Positions 1 to 8,818 are shown, numbered from the stretch's first letter. The stretch is 64,000 bases of DNA from Faecalicoccus acidiformans (GCF_014202635.1 NZ_JACHHD010000001.1:124001-188000); one strand, 5' to 3'. Numbers and translations are program-made. The notes: a model not told the origin generated them from the letters alone.

Positions 1-2
1 CG

Positions 3-74
3 ATCTGCTCGGATGCGATCTTGTTGGAGGGCCTGCGTCAACTGGAACTGTTTAAGCGATGGAGAAAAAAATAA
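3..74 (+). CDS. C-terminal end of an upstream protein (partial)
   Basis: An open frame enters from the window edge and stops with TAA at 72-74, 18 bases before the next gene. It gives 23 residues ending in a basic tail (KRWRKK). The length is too short to name a family. It is called only because the frame is open to the edge and the spacing to the following gene is typical of a gene end. Confidence 0.4.
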   Translation: MCSDAILLEGLRQLELFKRWRKK

Positions 75-92
75 CAGAAAGAATGTGACAAG

Positions 93-578
93 ATGAAAAA
101 GATGCCAAAAACAAATGCGATGCGCCAGCTGGACTCGCAAAAAATAGATTACTGTGTTCATGAATATCCTCACCATGGTCAGGAGGCAGTCGATGGCAAT
201 GAGGTTGCTCAATTGTTGGGAATCGATCCTGCTTGTGTTTTTAAAACGTTAGTTACCAGAAGTCACACTCATGAGATTTTGGTCTATATGATTCCTGTAA
301 ATACCAAGTTGGATTTAAAAAAATGTGCGAAAGCAGCTCAAGTCAAAAATACGGAAATGGTTCCAGTCAAGGAAATCCAATCCTTGACAGGGTATATACG
401 AGGCGGCTGTTCTCCTTTGGGTATGAAGAAAAAATATCGCACTTTCATCGATCAAAGTGCTCTTAAACAAAATCATATCGTTTTTAGCGGCGGTAAGATC
501 GGGATACAGATAGAAATGGATCCCCGGGCACTGATCGATGTTTTTCATGTCGCTCCATTTGACCTGGTTTTTGATTGA
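93..578 (+). CDS. ybaK: YbaK/EbsC-type Cys-tRNA(Pro) deacylase
   Basis: A 161-residue single-domain protein of the YbaK family, which hydrolyses Cys-tRNA(Pro) or related mischarged tRNAs in the cytoplasm. The family pattern is visible as VFKTLV near residue 50, a central VPVKEI segment near 91-96 and the glycine-rich GYIRGGCSPLG stretch around 100-110. Length is normal for the family. The start is the ATG at 93, 18 bases after the preceding stop; the ribosome-binding site is weak. Exact tRNA specificity cannot be told from sequence. Confidence 0.9.
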   Translation: MKKMPKTNAMRQLDSQKIDYCVHEYPHHGQEAVDGNEVAQLLGIDPACVFKTLVTRSHTHEILVYMIPVNTKLDLKKCAKAAQVKNTEMVPVKEIQSLTGYIRGGCSPLGMKKKYRTFIDQSALKQNHIVFSGGKIGIQIEMDPRALIDVFHVAPFDLVFD

Positions 579-677
579 TGTTTCTATTCTGTACCGAAAA
601 CAAAGAGAGGTAGAGGTGCATTAACTGAAATGTAATCAATGTGATTTTTCTATAAATCGGAATTTGGAGGAGCATAA

Positions 678-1055
678 ATGAAACAAACAACAAAGAATGC
701 GGGGACAGGCGTGGCATTAGGAATGTGTTTTGGTGTAGCTGTCGGCTCTGCTATTGAAAGCTTAGGAATACCTATGGGGCTTTGTCTTGGAATGCTGATT
801 GGTCTTATCATTGGAGCAAATAAGGATGAAATTGTTAATAAACAAGTCGCAGAAAAAGGATATAAAATAAAAGCGATAGAAAAAAAAGAGGGATCCAATG
901 AATATGGTATTACACTTGTAGATAATCAAGGTAGTGAACGAACGGTTTCAATATGTTCAGGAACGATGGAAACAGAATTGTTTAAAGTGGGAGATATTGT
1001 GTTTATCGATGAGGACGGAGACATAGAACAAGCCTTTGATGAAGACCAGAGATAA
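678..1055 (+). CDS. Small glycine-zipper membrane protein, function unknown
   Basis: A 125-residue protein. Residues about 8-47 form a glycine-rich hydrophobic hairpin (alternating GxxxG-like spacing, two short membrane segments), followed by a soluble acidic tail of about 75 residues. A GGAGG ribosome-binding site lies 7 bases before the ATG. It stands alone between YbaK and a terminator. I do not recognise a family; the glycine-zipper pattern suggests a membrane-associated or stress protein, which is inference. Confidence 0.65.
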   Translation: MKQTTKNAGTGVALGMCFGVAVGSAIESLGIPMGLCLGMLIGLIIGANKDEIVNKQVAEKGYKIKAIEKKEGSNEYGITLVDNQGSERTVSICSGTMETELFKVGDIVFIDEDGDIEQAFDEDQR

Positions 1056-1220
1056 GCTAGATCAGGTATTTGGCACTATATCTAAAAAAAGAAACAATCT
1101 CTGTTCGTTTTTATATGATGCAAGTTTTAAAACTCTATTTGGCGATGAACAGCTAATTATTCGATAAACAATGGATTTTGTAATGTATGTGAAAAGCGAG
1201 TCTTCTTTATTTTAGTATTG

Positions 1221-1246
1221 AAAAGTTCCTACGGGAACTTTTTTTC
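1221..1246 (+). terminator. Rho-independent terminator
   Basis: AAAGTTCC and GGGAACTTT arms around a TAC loop, followed by a run of T. It lies about 165 bases after the small membrane protein gene and before the TetR/GH13 promoter region. The 1056-1220 stretch between shows no gene. Confidence 0.75.
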
Positions 1247-1261
1247 TAGTGATAAGCATGA

Positions 1262-1306
1262 TATAATTCAATTGTTAGACATATGTAAAAGCTTATACGT
1301 GTGTAA
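1262..1306 (+). promoter_or_regulatory. Promoter -10 and candidate TetR operator
   Basis: A perfect TATAAT at 1262-1267 lacks a good -35. The expected transcription start falls around 1274, at the edge of a 32-bp imperfect palindrome at 1275-1306. Its outer half-sites are TTAgACA and TGTgTAA, and the arms match at most positions outside the centre. The position directly upstream of the tetR gene suggests autoregulation by that protein; this is inference. Confidence 0.5.
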
Positions 1307-1317
1307 AGGGAAAAGAT

Positions 1318-1908
1318 ATGAAATATGATCATACAAAAAAAACAAACCGGTTTGCAGCCAGAACGTTAAAAGATTTTTCAACCACGATGTTTTCTTTATT
1401 AGAAGACAAACCGTTTGAATCGATTACAGTTCTTCAGATTTGCCAAATCGCAAATTATCCTCGCGCTACTTTTTATAATTATTTTGAAGATAAACATGAT
1501 CTCTTAGAGTATTGTTGGAGTTTGATCAAAGACCGGATCCGGTTGGAAGAAGCACTGGATATCTGTCATCCTCATGAAACTTTTGAACTCTTTGGAAGGT
1601 TATACGATTGTTTTAAAGAACACGAAAAGCTCTTGACGAGGATCATGGCTCATAATCCGATCGAAGGAGAACTTTTTGCCAGCTTCACGCGCTACTTGAG
1701 CGTTAATGTTTTACGGATAGTGGAATCACTGAATATTCAAAGCGAGACCATCCCTTTACCTCTGGCTGTTTCTTTTTACTCAAATACGATCATGTTGGTA
1801 TTGGAATATTGTTTTTTGGAAAAAAAGAGGATCTCAAAAGAGCAGGCTATGATCTATCTTCGTTATCTTTTGATTAAGGAGAGCACAAAAAAAGGAGGAC
1901 CCGTTTAA
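1318..1908 (+). CDS. TetR-family transcriptional regulator
   Basis: A 196-residue protein with an N-terminal helix-turn-helix of the TetR type: ITVLQICQIANYPRATFYNYF around residues 36-56, including the ATFYNYF recognition-helix signature. The rest is a helical ligand-binding domain without a recognisable ligand pocket. RBS-like AAAGGG precedes the ATG. Its stop overlaps the start of the downstream GH13 gene by one base, so the two form an operon. It probably represses that operon through the palindrome at 1275-1306, with a sugar or sugar-derived inducer; that role is inferred from context. Confidence 0.88.
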   Translation: MKYDHTKKTNRFAARTLKDFSTTMFSLLEDKPFESITVLQICQIANYPRATFYNYFEDKHDLLEYCWSLIKDRIRLEEALDICHPHETFELFGRLYDCFKEHEKLLTRIMAHNPIEGELFASFTRYLSVNVLRIVESLNIQSETIPLPLAVSFYSNTIMLVLEYCFLEKKRISKEQAMIYLRYLLIKESTKKGGPV

Positions 1909-3209
1909 TGTGGACAAATCAGAGTGTGTTTTATCAAATATATCCTTTAGGAGCATTTGGTTGCCCTTTTGAAAACGATGGACAACAAAACCACAGACTG
2001 TTGACGATGAATAATTATCTAGAAGATCTTAAGCGGTTGGAAATCGATTGCATCTTGTTTAATCCATTATTTCAAAGTCACACTCACGGCTACGATACCA
2101 TGGATTATAAACAGGTGGATGTTCGTTTGGGGACTAATGAAGATCTTGCTTTGGTGATCGATAAACTTCATCAAAATGGGATCAAAGTTATTTTTGATGC
2201 GGTATTCAATCATGTCGGACGCGGATTTTTTGCGTTTCAGGATGTGATCGAACATCGTGAAAATTCGATTTATAAAGATTGGTTTTCTATTAATTTTTGG
2301 GATAACAACAACTATGATGATCATTTTAGTTACCAAAATTGGGAAGGGAACAATAATTTAGTGAAGTTAAATCTCCAAAATAGGGAGGTTGTCGATTATT
2401 TGTTGAGTGTTGTCGATTTTTGGAAAGACCAGTTTCATATCGATGGTTTGCGTTTGGATGTGGCATATTGTTTAGATCGGGAATTTTTGAAGTCTTTGCG
2501 AAGTCATTGTAAGACAAAAGATCCGGAATTCTTCTTATTGGGAGAAACTTTGCATGGTGACTATAACCAATGGGTCAATGATGAGATGTTAGATTCCTGT
2601 ACCAATTATGAGTGTTATAAGGGGCTGTATTCCAGCTTTAACTCTTTAAATCTTTTTGAGATCTTGCATTCTTTCCATCGCCAGTTCGGCAAAGAGCCAT
2701 GGTGTCTGTATCGAGGAAAGCAACTCTTTTCTTTTGTAGATAACCATGATGTGGAACGTATTGCTTCTCGTCTTCAGGATCCAAAACATCTCCCTTTGAT
2801 TTATACGATGTTGATGACAATGCCGGGGATTCCGTGTATCTACTATGGCAGCGAATGGGGAATCGAAGGAAAAAAGAACTGGAACGATACGGAACTTCGG
2901 CCAGCAATCGATCATCTGTTGTGGAATCCTTTGACGGATCATATCCATAAATTGATCCAGATCAAACATCAGCATTCTGCCTTATGGTCTTGTGACTATC
3001 AACAGATAGCCTTAACTAACAAGCAATGCATTTATCAGATGAAAAGTAAAGAAGAGACACTATGGATCTGTATCAATCTCGATCATGAAATGTTTGCTTT
3101 TGATGTGAGTCTATGTCAAGAGGTGAAAGATTTGTTGACAGGGACATCCCTTTCAATCGATCATTCGATACAGATGGAACCAGTTTCTTCCATGATTTTA
3201 CAATTGTAA
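1908..3209 (+). CDS. GH13 alpha-amylase-family glucosidase (cyclomaltodextrinase/neopullulanase-like)
   Basis: A 433-residue intracellular glycoside hydrolase (no signal peptide). The four conserved GH13 regions are present: DAVFNHVGRG (I), GLRLDVAYC with the nucleophile Asp near 183 (II), LLGETLHGD with the acid/base Glu near 212 (III) and FVDNHDVERI with the stabilising Asp near 278 (IV). It is shorter than neopullulanases that carry an N-terminal extra domain. It should cleave alpha-glucosidic bonds in short maltodextrins. Start ATG overlaps the tetR stop (TAATG). The downstream terminator has been split by the ICE. Confidence 0.88.
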   Translation: MWTNQSVFYQIYPLGAFGCPFENDGQQNHRLLTMNNYLEDLKRLEIDCILFNPLFQSHTHGYDTMDYKQVDVRLGTNEDLALVIDKLHQNGIKVIFDAVFNHVGRGFFAFQDVIEHRENSIYKDWFSINFWDNNNYDDHFSYQNWEGNNNLVKLNLQNREVVDYLLSVVDFWKDQFHIDGLRLDVAYCLDREFLKSLRSHCKTKDPEFFLLGETLHGDYNQWVNDEMLDSCTNYECYKGLYSSFNSLNLFEILHSFHRQFGKEPWCLYRGKQLFSFVDNHDVERIASRLQDPKHLPLIYTMLMTMPGIPCIYYGSEWGIEGKKNWNDTELRPAIDHLLWNPLTDHIHKLIQIKHQHSALWSCDYQQIALTNKQCIYQMKSKEETLWICINLDHEMFAFDVSLCQEVKDLLTGTSLSIDHSIQMEPVSSMILQL

Positions 3210-3250
3210 AAAAAAACCGATTAAAGGTGCCTCCCGATAAGAAAACATCG
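3210..3250. other. Left junction (attL) of the composite ICE and left half of a host terminator
   Basis: After the GH13 stop, an A-run and AAACCGATT...GCCTCC form the 5' half of a hairpin whose 3' half (GGAGGC...AATCGG then T-run) lies at 34965-34988. The join is at the dinucleotide AT, 3237-3238. Just inside it, AAGAAAACAT is repeated in inverted orientation inside the right end. Joining the two outer flanks at AT gives a continuous two-part stem with a six-base loop. Confidence 0.75.
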
Positions 3251-3294
3251 TGGGGCAAGAGAGAAACGGTATAGCTTCGGCTATGCCGTTTTTC

Positions 3295-4986
<1,692 letters not shown>

Positions 4987-5068
4987 CTATCCGGCAGTCA
5001 AACACGATATTGAAGTCCAACTTCATTATACCGCGCTTTCTTTTCCCTGTCTGCCTGTTAGGAGGTTT

Positions 5069-5242
5069 TCAAGTCACAGTTTGTTTCTGAATATCGGCTT
5101 TTATCAGGTTCTCCAGTTTGGAGGCTATCGTCTGATTTCCCGTTTGAGGGAAAAAGGAATTGACGATAAAGGTCGTGTTGCCGATCTTCTTTTTGCTCCG
5201 CATAGGCGGGGCATATTTATTTTCAGATTGATTTTTCTGCAT
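5069..5242 (-). CDS. tnpW: TnpW-like transposon-encoded protein
   Basis: A 57-residue protein with the core IGNTTFIVNSFF followed by a helix (SKLENLIKAD), as in the small TnpW family found next to large serine recombinases. The ATG at 5242 has AAAGGGG seven bases upstream; a longer in-frame start lacks a site. It lies 91 bases upstream of the recombinase and probably shares its transcript. Its function is not established. Three further TnpW-like genes occur in this window at 12698, 24927 and 30752. Confidence 0.75.
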   Translation of the reverse strand: MQKNQSENKYAPPMRSKKKIGNTTFIVNSFFPQTGNQTIASKLENLIKADIQKQTVT

Positions 5243-5392
5243 GATAAAGCCCCTTTCATGCCATTTCATTAAAGCTATAAAAGAGGCAGAAAACGGATGG
5301 CTGCTGGCCGCAGCTCCACGGGAATCTCACCCCGGCCCATGCTGATGGGTGTGCCGCGCAATGCTTTGAGGGCGTTCAACGCGGGAGTCTCA

Positions 5393-5524
5393 TTATCCTG
5401 CCTGCGCGTCCTCGCCCACAGGCTGCCACACCTGTTTTGCGGCCTGATGTTTGTCGCTCTCCTGTTTGGTAGGGGTCCCGTCCTGCGGACTTGCAACAGG
5501 GTCATGGCGCACCGGCCGACCGGC
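5393..5524 (-). pseudogene. Remnant coding segment, family unknown
   Basis: An open frame of 43 codons after a TGA reads like a protein C-terminus (SPQDGTPTKQESD ... WQPVGEDAQAG, then TAA). It has no start codon with a ribosome-binding site, and a second frame downstream to 5275 also looks coding-like, so a larger gene has probably been frameshifted or cut. The 5275-5717 stretch otherwise contains only hairpins (5619-5651 and 5663-5712). Confidence 0.3.
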
Positions 5525-5662
5525 TCAACGCAGACAGATCGTATCCGTCTGCCTTATACTGCGCCGGAGGCCTCCCGCCGGGCTTTCTTTGTCAAAGAAC
5601 AATAGGCTTTGTCGGCCTGCAAAAGCACATCAACAGCGGATATGCTTTTGCGGAACGACAAA

Positions 5663-5712
5663 TAGCCCATAACGGGAAGCGTGGAAAGGGGACACGCTCC
5701 CCGCATGGGCTA
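5663..5712 (-). terminator. Terminator-like hairpin after the HTH gene
   Basis: Outer arms TAGCCCAT / ATGGGCTA enclose inner arms GGGAAGCGTG / CACGCTCCC. It lies just past the stop of the small HTH gene on the minus strand. The T-run after it is poor, so termination is plausible rather than certain. A smaller hairpin GCAAAAGCA/TGCTTTTGC follows at 5619-5651. Confidence 0.45.
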
Positions 5713-5717
5713 AAAGA

Positions 5718-5960
5718 TTATCCTACATGAAAAGCAAGGGTGCGGGTAATAAGGCGCACTTGCAGCCTGTTACGCATTTCCTCGTCCACATAGGAATAGG
5801 TATTGCCCGCGTCGTCTTTCAGCGTGCGGGTACAAAGTTTCGCTATGTAACCCTCGTAGTGCTTCAAGATCGCGCACATGGCGGTTGTGTCGCCGTTTGC
5901 CGCTGCGGAAATGACAGGGAACGGCAACAGATTTTCAGACTTCCTAACGGTATTCATCAT
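5718..5960 (-). CDS. Small conjugative-transposon helix-turn-helix protein (HTH_16 type)
   Basis: An 80-residue protein with the pattern FPVISAAANGDTTAMCAIL followed by HYEGYI and a C-terminal R-L-Q-x-R-L stretch, typical of the short helix-turn-helix proteins that follow an ECF-like sigma gene in Tn916/CTn elements. The start is one of two tandem ATGs at 5960/5957; GGAGGG lies eight bases before the first. It overlaps the 3' end of the sigma gene by 17 bases, so the two are translationally coupled. A role in regulating ICE genes is inferred from context. Confidence 0.75.
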   Translation of the reverse strand: MMNTVRKSENLLPFPVISAAANGDTTAMCAILKHYEGYIAKLCTRTLKDDAGNTYSYVDEEMRNRLQVRLITRTLAFHVG

Positions 5961-6381
5961 CTGCTTTTCCCTCCAAATACTGTTTGATTTTCGCAAGCGC
6001 GGATTTCCTGTGCCGGAAAACCGTCGTGCGTACAACATTCAGCAGTTCGCCAATTTCCGCGTCGCTCATATCCAAGAAGTAGGACAAAAGGATAATGTCG
6101 CGTTTCCTTTCGGGCAAAGCGTTAAGGGCTTCGGCAAGCAGTTCATTTTTGACGAGTACATCAAAGCCGGACACTTGAAAACGGAAATAATCGCTTTCGT
6201 ATTCGTCCGTTGTGAAAAGCTGCGCGAGTTCGCTTTCGCTCAAATCCGAAAAAGTAACTTCGCGTGCTGCGCGTTTCGCAAGAGTGCGACGGTGGCTTTT
6301 CGCTTCGCCGACCAAAGTTTTCTTTGCTAATGCGTCGTACTGATGTTGTATTCTTTCCTTGTCGGAAGAAGATAGCTCCAT
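5944..6381 (-). CDS. Sigma-70-family (region 4) regulator of the ICE
   Basis: A 145-residue protein. A C-terminal sigma region 4 is clear: LNALPERKRDIILLSYFLDM followed by a helix-turn-helix SDAEIGELLNVVRTTVFRHR. The N-terminal part is charged and helical and lacks a full region 2. Start is the ATG at 6381 with AGGAGG eight bases upstream; an in-frame GTG three codons earlier overlaps that site. It precedes the HTH_16 gene. A counterpart pair sits in IME 1 at 17511-18123. Confidence 0.8.
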   Translation of the reverse strand: MELSSSDKERIQHQYDALAKKTLVGEAKSHRRTLAKRAAREVTFSDLSESELAQLFTTDEYESDYFRFQVSGFDVLVKNELLAEALNALPERKRDIILLSYFLDMSDAEIGELLNVVRTTVFRHRKSALAKIKQYLEGKADDEYR

Positions 6382-6514
6382 AGAGTTCACCTCCTTCCCG
6401 CGTGGAGTAGAGGACGGGAGTTAAGGGCTTGTCCTCTCTGCCCCTTTCGCTCCGTACCCGTTCGGGAGATGGCTCTTGAGTGCGCTTTTCAGAAAAAAGT
6501 TGAAAAAAGCAAAA

Positions 6515-6545
6515 TGCGCCCGTCCGCAAGACGCGGACGGGCGCA
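6515..6545 (-). terminator. Rho-independent terminator
   Basis: A perfect 13-bp GC-rich stem (TGCGCCCGTCCGC / GCGGACGGGCGCA) with a five-base loop. On the minus strand it is followed by TTTTGCTTTTTT. It separates the 35-codon ORF and the RlmN/Cfr-like operon from the sigma gene. Confidence 0.85.
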
Positions 6546-6564
6546 AAGGAAATGTAAGCAGTAG

Positions 6565-6672
6565 CTAAATGTATTGACAGTTCACATTCATAGCCGGAAT
6601 ATCCCGCTTGCGGAGCATAGCTTTTTTTGACCGCAAAGCATTAGGCGGGTTACAGTAAATAAAAATGGACAC
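6565..6672 (-). CDS. Small 35-residue ORF, unknown function
   Basis: A GTG-started frame with GGGGAGG seven bases upstream gives 35 residues containing NPPNALRSKK and a Cys near each end. A plausible promoter lies upstream on the same strand (TTGCGC and TATTAT, 16-base spacer, around 6740-6770), and a strong terminator follows at 6515-6545. The complete promoter-RBS-ORF-terminator arrangement supports a real short gene. I do not recognise a named family. Confidence 0.5.
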   Translation of the reverse strand: MSIFIYCNPPNALRSKKAMLRKRDIPAMNVNCQYI

Positions 6673-6778
6673 GGCGATACCTCCCCGATACCGCCGTATC
6701 CTTAAAAAAGGGCGACTTTAATACACTACCCGCAATCCATTCTATAATAGGGAACAGCGGCTTTTGCGCAATATTAAA

Positions 6779-6828
6779 TAAAAAAGCCGATAACACATAG
6801 GTTTTTTGACCTAATGCGTTATCGGCTC
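6779..6828 (-). terminator. Terminator of the RlmN/Cfr-like operon
   Basis: Arms AGCCGATAAC and GTTATCGGCT, with an inner AGGT/ACCT extension, followed on the minus strand by a T-rich tail (TTTTTTA). It starts about 27 bases after the methyltransferase stop. Confidence 0.85.
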
Positions 6829-6854
6829 TGCGTCTATGCGTCTGGCACTTTTAA

Positions 6855-7838
6855 TCATTTTTTTTTGAATTTATTATATGTGTTAGCTAACTGTCCACAA
6901 GCCGCGTTAATCTCTCTGCCATGAGAAACTCTCATAGTAACTTCAAGTCCTGCTTGCTCTAATTGATGTTTGAATGCAACTATTTCCCGTTTCTGTGGTG
7001 CTTTAATTCTTGAATTGCTTGTTGGGTTGTATTGTAACACGTTAATCATAACTTTTTTGCCCCGAAACCATTTTGCAAGTTGTCTTACATCTGAGGGCCG
7101 GTCATTTATACCCGGTAAAAGCAAATACGCAAAGACAATTTTGCGATTATGCCTTTCAGAATAGGATAAGGCTTGCTTAACAACATCTTCAATAGCATAT
7201 ATGCGCATGTGAGGAATAATACGATTTCTTGCAGATTGTGTTGCTGCGTGTAAAGATATTGTCAACTGAATTTTAAGATGTTCCTCGCGCAATTTTTTTA
7301 ATTGATCGACCGGACCAACTGTTGATATGGTAATGCCGTCGGTTGGAAAGTTGAGCCCATATCTATCTCGGAGAATATGGATTGCTTTTATCAAGTTGTC
7401 ATAATTGAATAAAGGCTCTCCCATACCCATAAAAACGATACGGTTTACTTTTCGACGCAACAATATAATCTGTTGTACGATTTCTGACGATGTTAGATTA
7501 CGAACAAAGCCATTTCGCCCGGACTCACAAAAAATACAACCAACAGGACAACCGACTTGTGTGCTCACGCAAACAGTTCCACCATCTCGCCGCTTGATAA
7601 AAACCGTTTCAATGTATTTGTTGTCTTTCAGTTCGTAAACATACTTTTCAGTATCACTGCTTTTGCAAATATTTTTTACCAACATTGATAGATTTTTTTT
7701 GCGTGGTAATTGCTTATATAATTCTTCATATAAGGCTTTTGCTTCATTCTCGCCAATAACTTCCGACATTTCTTTGTAAGTAAATCCGTATGGATCATTC
7801 CGTACTTCCGCAGGCGTATATTTAGGTAAACGTTTCAT
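6855..7838 (-). CDS. RlmN/Cfr-family radical-SAM 23S rRNA methyltransferase (divergent)
   Basis: A 327-residue radical-SAM enzyme. The iron-sulfur motif CPVGCIFC is near residue 98-105, followed by FMGMGEPL (SAM binding) near 140. The C-terminal EINAACGQL has the cysteine used by RlmN and Cfr for methyl transfer. Family members methylate A2503 of 23S rRNA at C2 (RlmN) or C8 (Cfr, giving resistance to several peptidyl-transferase drugs). Sequence alone does not decide which carbon is used. Against housekeeping RlmN: it is AT-rich cargo in an ICE, has a drug-type attenuator leader and follows a KTR gene. It may be a new resistance enzyme or a variant RlmN. Confidence 0.85.
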   Translation of the reverse strand: MKRLPKYTPAEVRNDPYGFTYKEMSEVIGENEAKALYEELYKQLPRKKNLSMLVKNICKSSDTEKYVYELKDNKYIETVFIKRRDGGTVCVSTQVGCPVGCIFCESGRNGFVRNLTSSEIVQQIILLRRKVNRIVFMGMGEPLFNYDNLIKAIHILRDRYGLNFPTDGITISTVGPVDQLKKLREEHLKIQLTISLHAATQSARNRIIPHMRIYAIEDVVKQALSYSERHNRKIVFAYLLLPGINDRPSDVRQLAKWFRGKKVMINVLQYNPTSNSRIKAPQKREIVAFKHQLEQAGLEVTMRVSHGREINAACGQLANTYNKFKKK

Positions 7839-7854
7839 TTTTATATCCTTTCTT

Positions 7855-8040
7855 CTAAATAATAAAAGTTTGTTTTTCTGTATTTTTGATTACAATCTCT
7901 AATTTTTCTACATCAATGATATGCGTCAATTTGCATTTAGGGCAGAAAAGAGGAAAATCTTTTAATACAGTATTATGAAATACTTGAACTCTCGTCTTTC
8001 CGTTACAAATCGGACATTTTATCCAATATTTTTTAAGCAT
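7855..8040 (-). CDS. Cysteine-rich KTR-domain protein
   Basis: A 61-residue protein with two CPxC-type knuckles, CPICNGKTR near residue 9 and FCPKCK near 34, and the KTR tripeptide that names the family. Such proteins are frequent beside resistance genes in Firmicute ICEs. The sequence GGACGAG lies before the ATG. It is 16 bases upstream of the methyltransferase and is the first gene after the attenuator leader. It probably binds zinc; its function is not known. Confidence 0.8.
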   Translation of the reverse strand: MLKKYWIKCPICNGKTRVQVFHNTVLKDFPLFCPKCKLTHIIDVEKLEIVIKNTEKQTFII

Positions 8041-8070
8041 TATATTTCACTCGTCCTTTTTACACAAAAA

Positions 8071-8109
8071 AATGCAGGTCAATCCTCAACATGAGCATTG
8101 ACCTGCATT
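8071..8109 (-). terminator. Attenuator terminator in the KTR/methyltransferase leader
   Basis: A 13-bp perfect stem (AATGCAGGTCAAT / ATTGACCTGCATT) with a 13-base loop, followed on the minus strand by TTTTTTTG. It stands 31 bases upstream of the KTR start codon and downstream of a promoter and leader peptide, so it can only work as a premature terminator (attenuator). Confidence 0.85.
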
Positions 8110-8192
8110 TATAATGCACAGAGCAGTACAACAAAACTAAGGCATAGCTTGCACTATGTCTATACTATATCTATACGTCGTTAGTTTTTTGT

Positions 8193-8281
8193 ATAGCATC
8201 CGCAAAATAAGCATGACAAAAAAGCCCATGTTGAAAATGGGAAAATCCTTTTTTTCAATGCTTATCTAATACGCATGCTAT
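8193..8281 (-). promoter_or_regulatory. Leader RNA switch: long stem sequestering the leader-peptide codons
   Basis: The segment at 8258-8281, containing most of the leader-peptide codons, can pair with 8193-8214 (AGCAT...ATAAGCAT against its complement, with a few mismatches). In the loop lies a weak terminator hairpin (CCCAT/ATGGG, then six T on the minus strand). A ribosome stalled on the peptide would disrupt the long stem. The regulatory reading is inference from architecture. Confidence 0.6.
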
Positions 8282-8288
8282 GCAACAT
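8262..8288 (-). CDS. Leader peptide of the RlmN/Cfr-like operon (MLHSMRIR)
   Basis: Eight codons plus TAA with a strong AGGAGG site eight bases before the ATG. The peptide MLHSMRIR ends in the Arg-X-Arg pattern; ErmDL, a characterised macrolide-stalling leader, begins MTHSMRLR. The short frame is too small for gene finders but is preceded by a good promoter and followed by attenuator hairpins. Stalling by macrolides or related drugs is predicted, not shown. Confidence 0.7.
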   Translation of the reverse strand: MLHSMRIR

Positions 8289-8316
8289 AAACGCCGCCTC
8301 CTTTTACATAAATTTT

Positions 8317-8345
8317 ATTTTATCAGAAAATCAGTCTACTGTCAA
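8317..8345 (-). promoter_or_regulatory. Promoter of the KTR-RlmN/Cfr-like operon
   Basis: On the minus strand TTGACA (8345-8340), a 17-base spacer and TAAAAT (8322-8317). Transcription would start about 20 bases before the leader-peptide start codon. The -35 is a perfect consensus. Confidence 0.8.
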
Positions 8346-8438
8346 TACACAACAGGAAGTATTTAACCTAATGATATGAATTGTGTGGACATATCCAAAA
8401 AGAAAGGTGAACTGTAAAATGTAACAGGGTGAATGAAA

Positions 8439-8795
8439 ATGGCAAAAAGACCCGTACCATTGTACGACTTTAAGGCTTTCGGGGCAGCTATAAAAGCCGC
8501 GAGAAATGAATACGGCGAGAGCCGCAAAAAGGTAAGCGACGAGTTATATATTTCCCCGCGCTACCTTGCGAATATCGAGAACAAGGGACAACAGCCGAGT
8601 TTACAGGTATTCTATGACCTTGTAACCCGGTATCATATTTCGGTAGATCAATTTTTCTTCCCGAACAGCAATGCGGAGAAATCCACCGGGCGGCGGCAGC
8701 TTGACGCGCTGCTGGACGGTATGAGCGATAAGGGCATACGGATTGTAACCGCAACGGCAAAGGAAATAGCGGAAGTAGAAAAGGCGGAGGACTAA
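8439..8795 (+). CDS. XRE-type helix-turn-helix regulator of the ICE
   Basis: A 118-residue protein with an XRE helix-turn-helix (FGAAIKAARNEYGESRKKVS ... ISPRYLANIENKGQQPS) and a short helical tail. The ATG at 8439 is nine bases after AGGG; an ATG two codons earlier is too close to it. It is transcribed towards mobC and divergently from the methyltransferase operon, and is followed by its own terminator. This type of regulator usually controls mobilization or excision genes in CTn elements. Confidence 0.82.
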   Translation: MAKRPVPLYDFKAFGAAIKAARNEYGESRKKVSDELYISPRYLANIENKGQQPSLQVFYDLVTRYHISVDQFFFPNSNAEKSTGRRQLDALLDGMSDKGIRIVTATAKEIAEVEKAED

Positions 8796-8818
8796 CCTCT
8801 CTCATAAGGGAAGTGCAG

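Noticed and set aside
5297-5605. A 102-codon plus-strand ORF in GC-rich DNA
   Set aside because: The composition is that of antisense GC-rich DNA; the opposite strand reads more like protein remnants.
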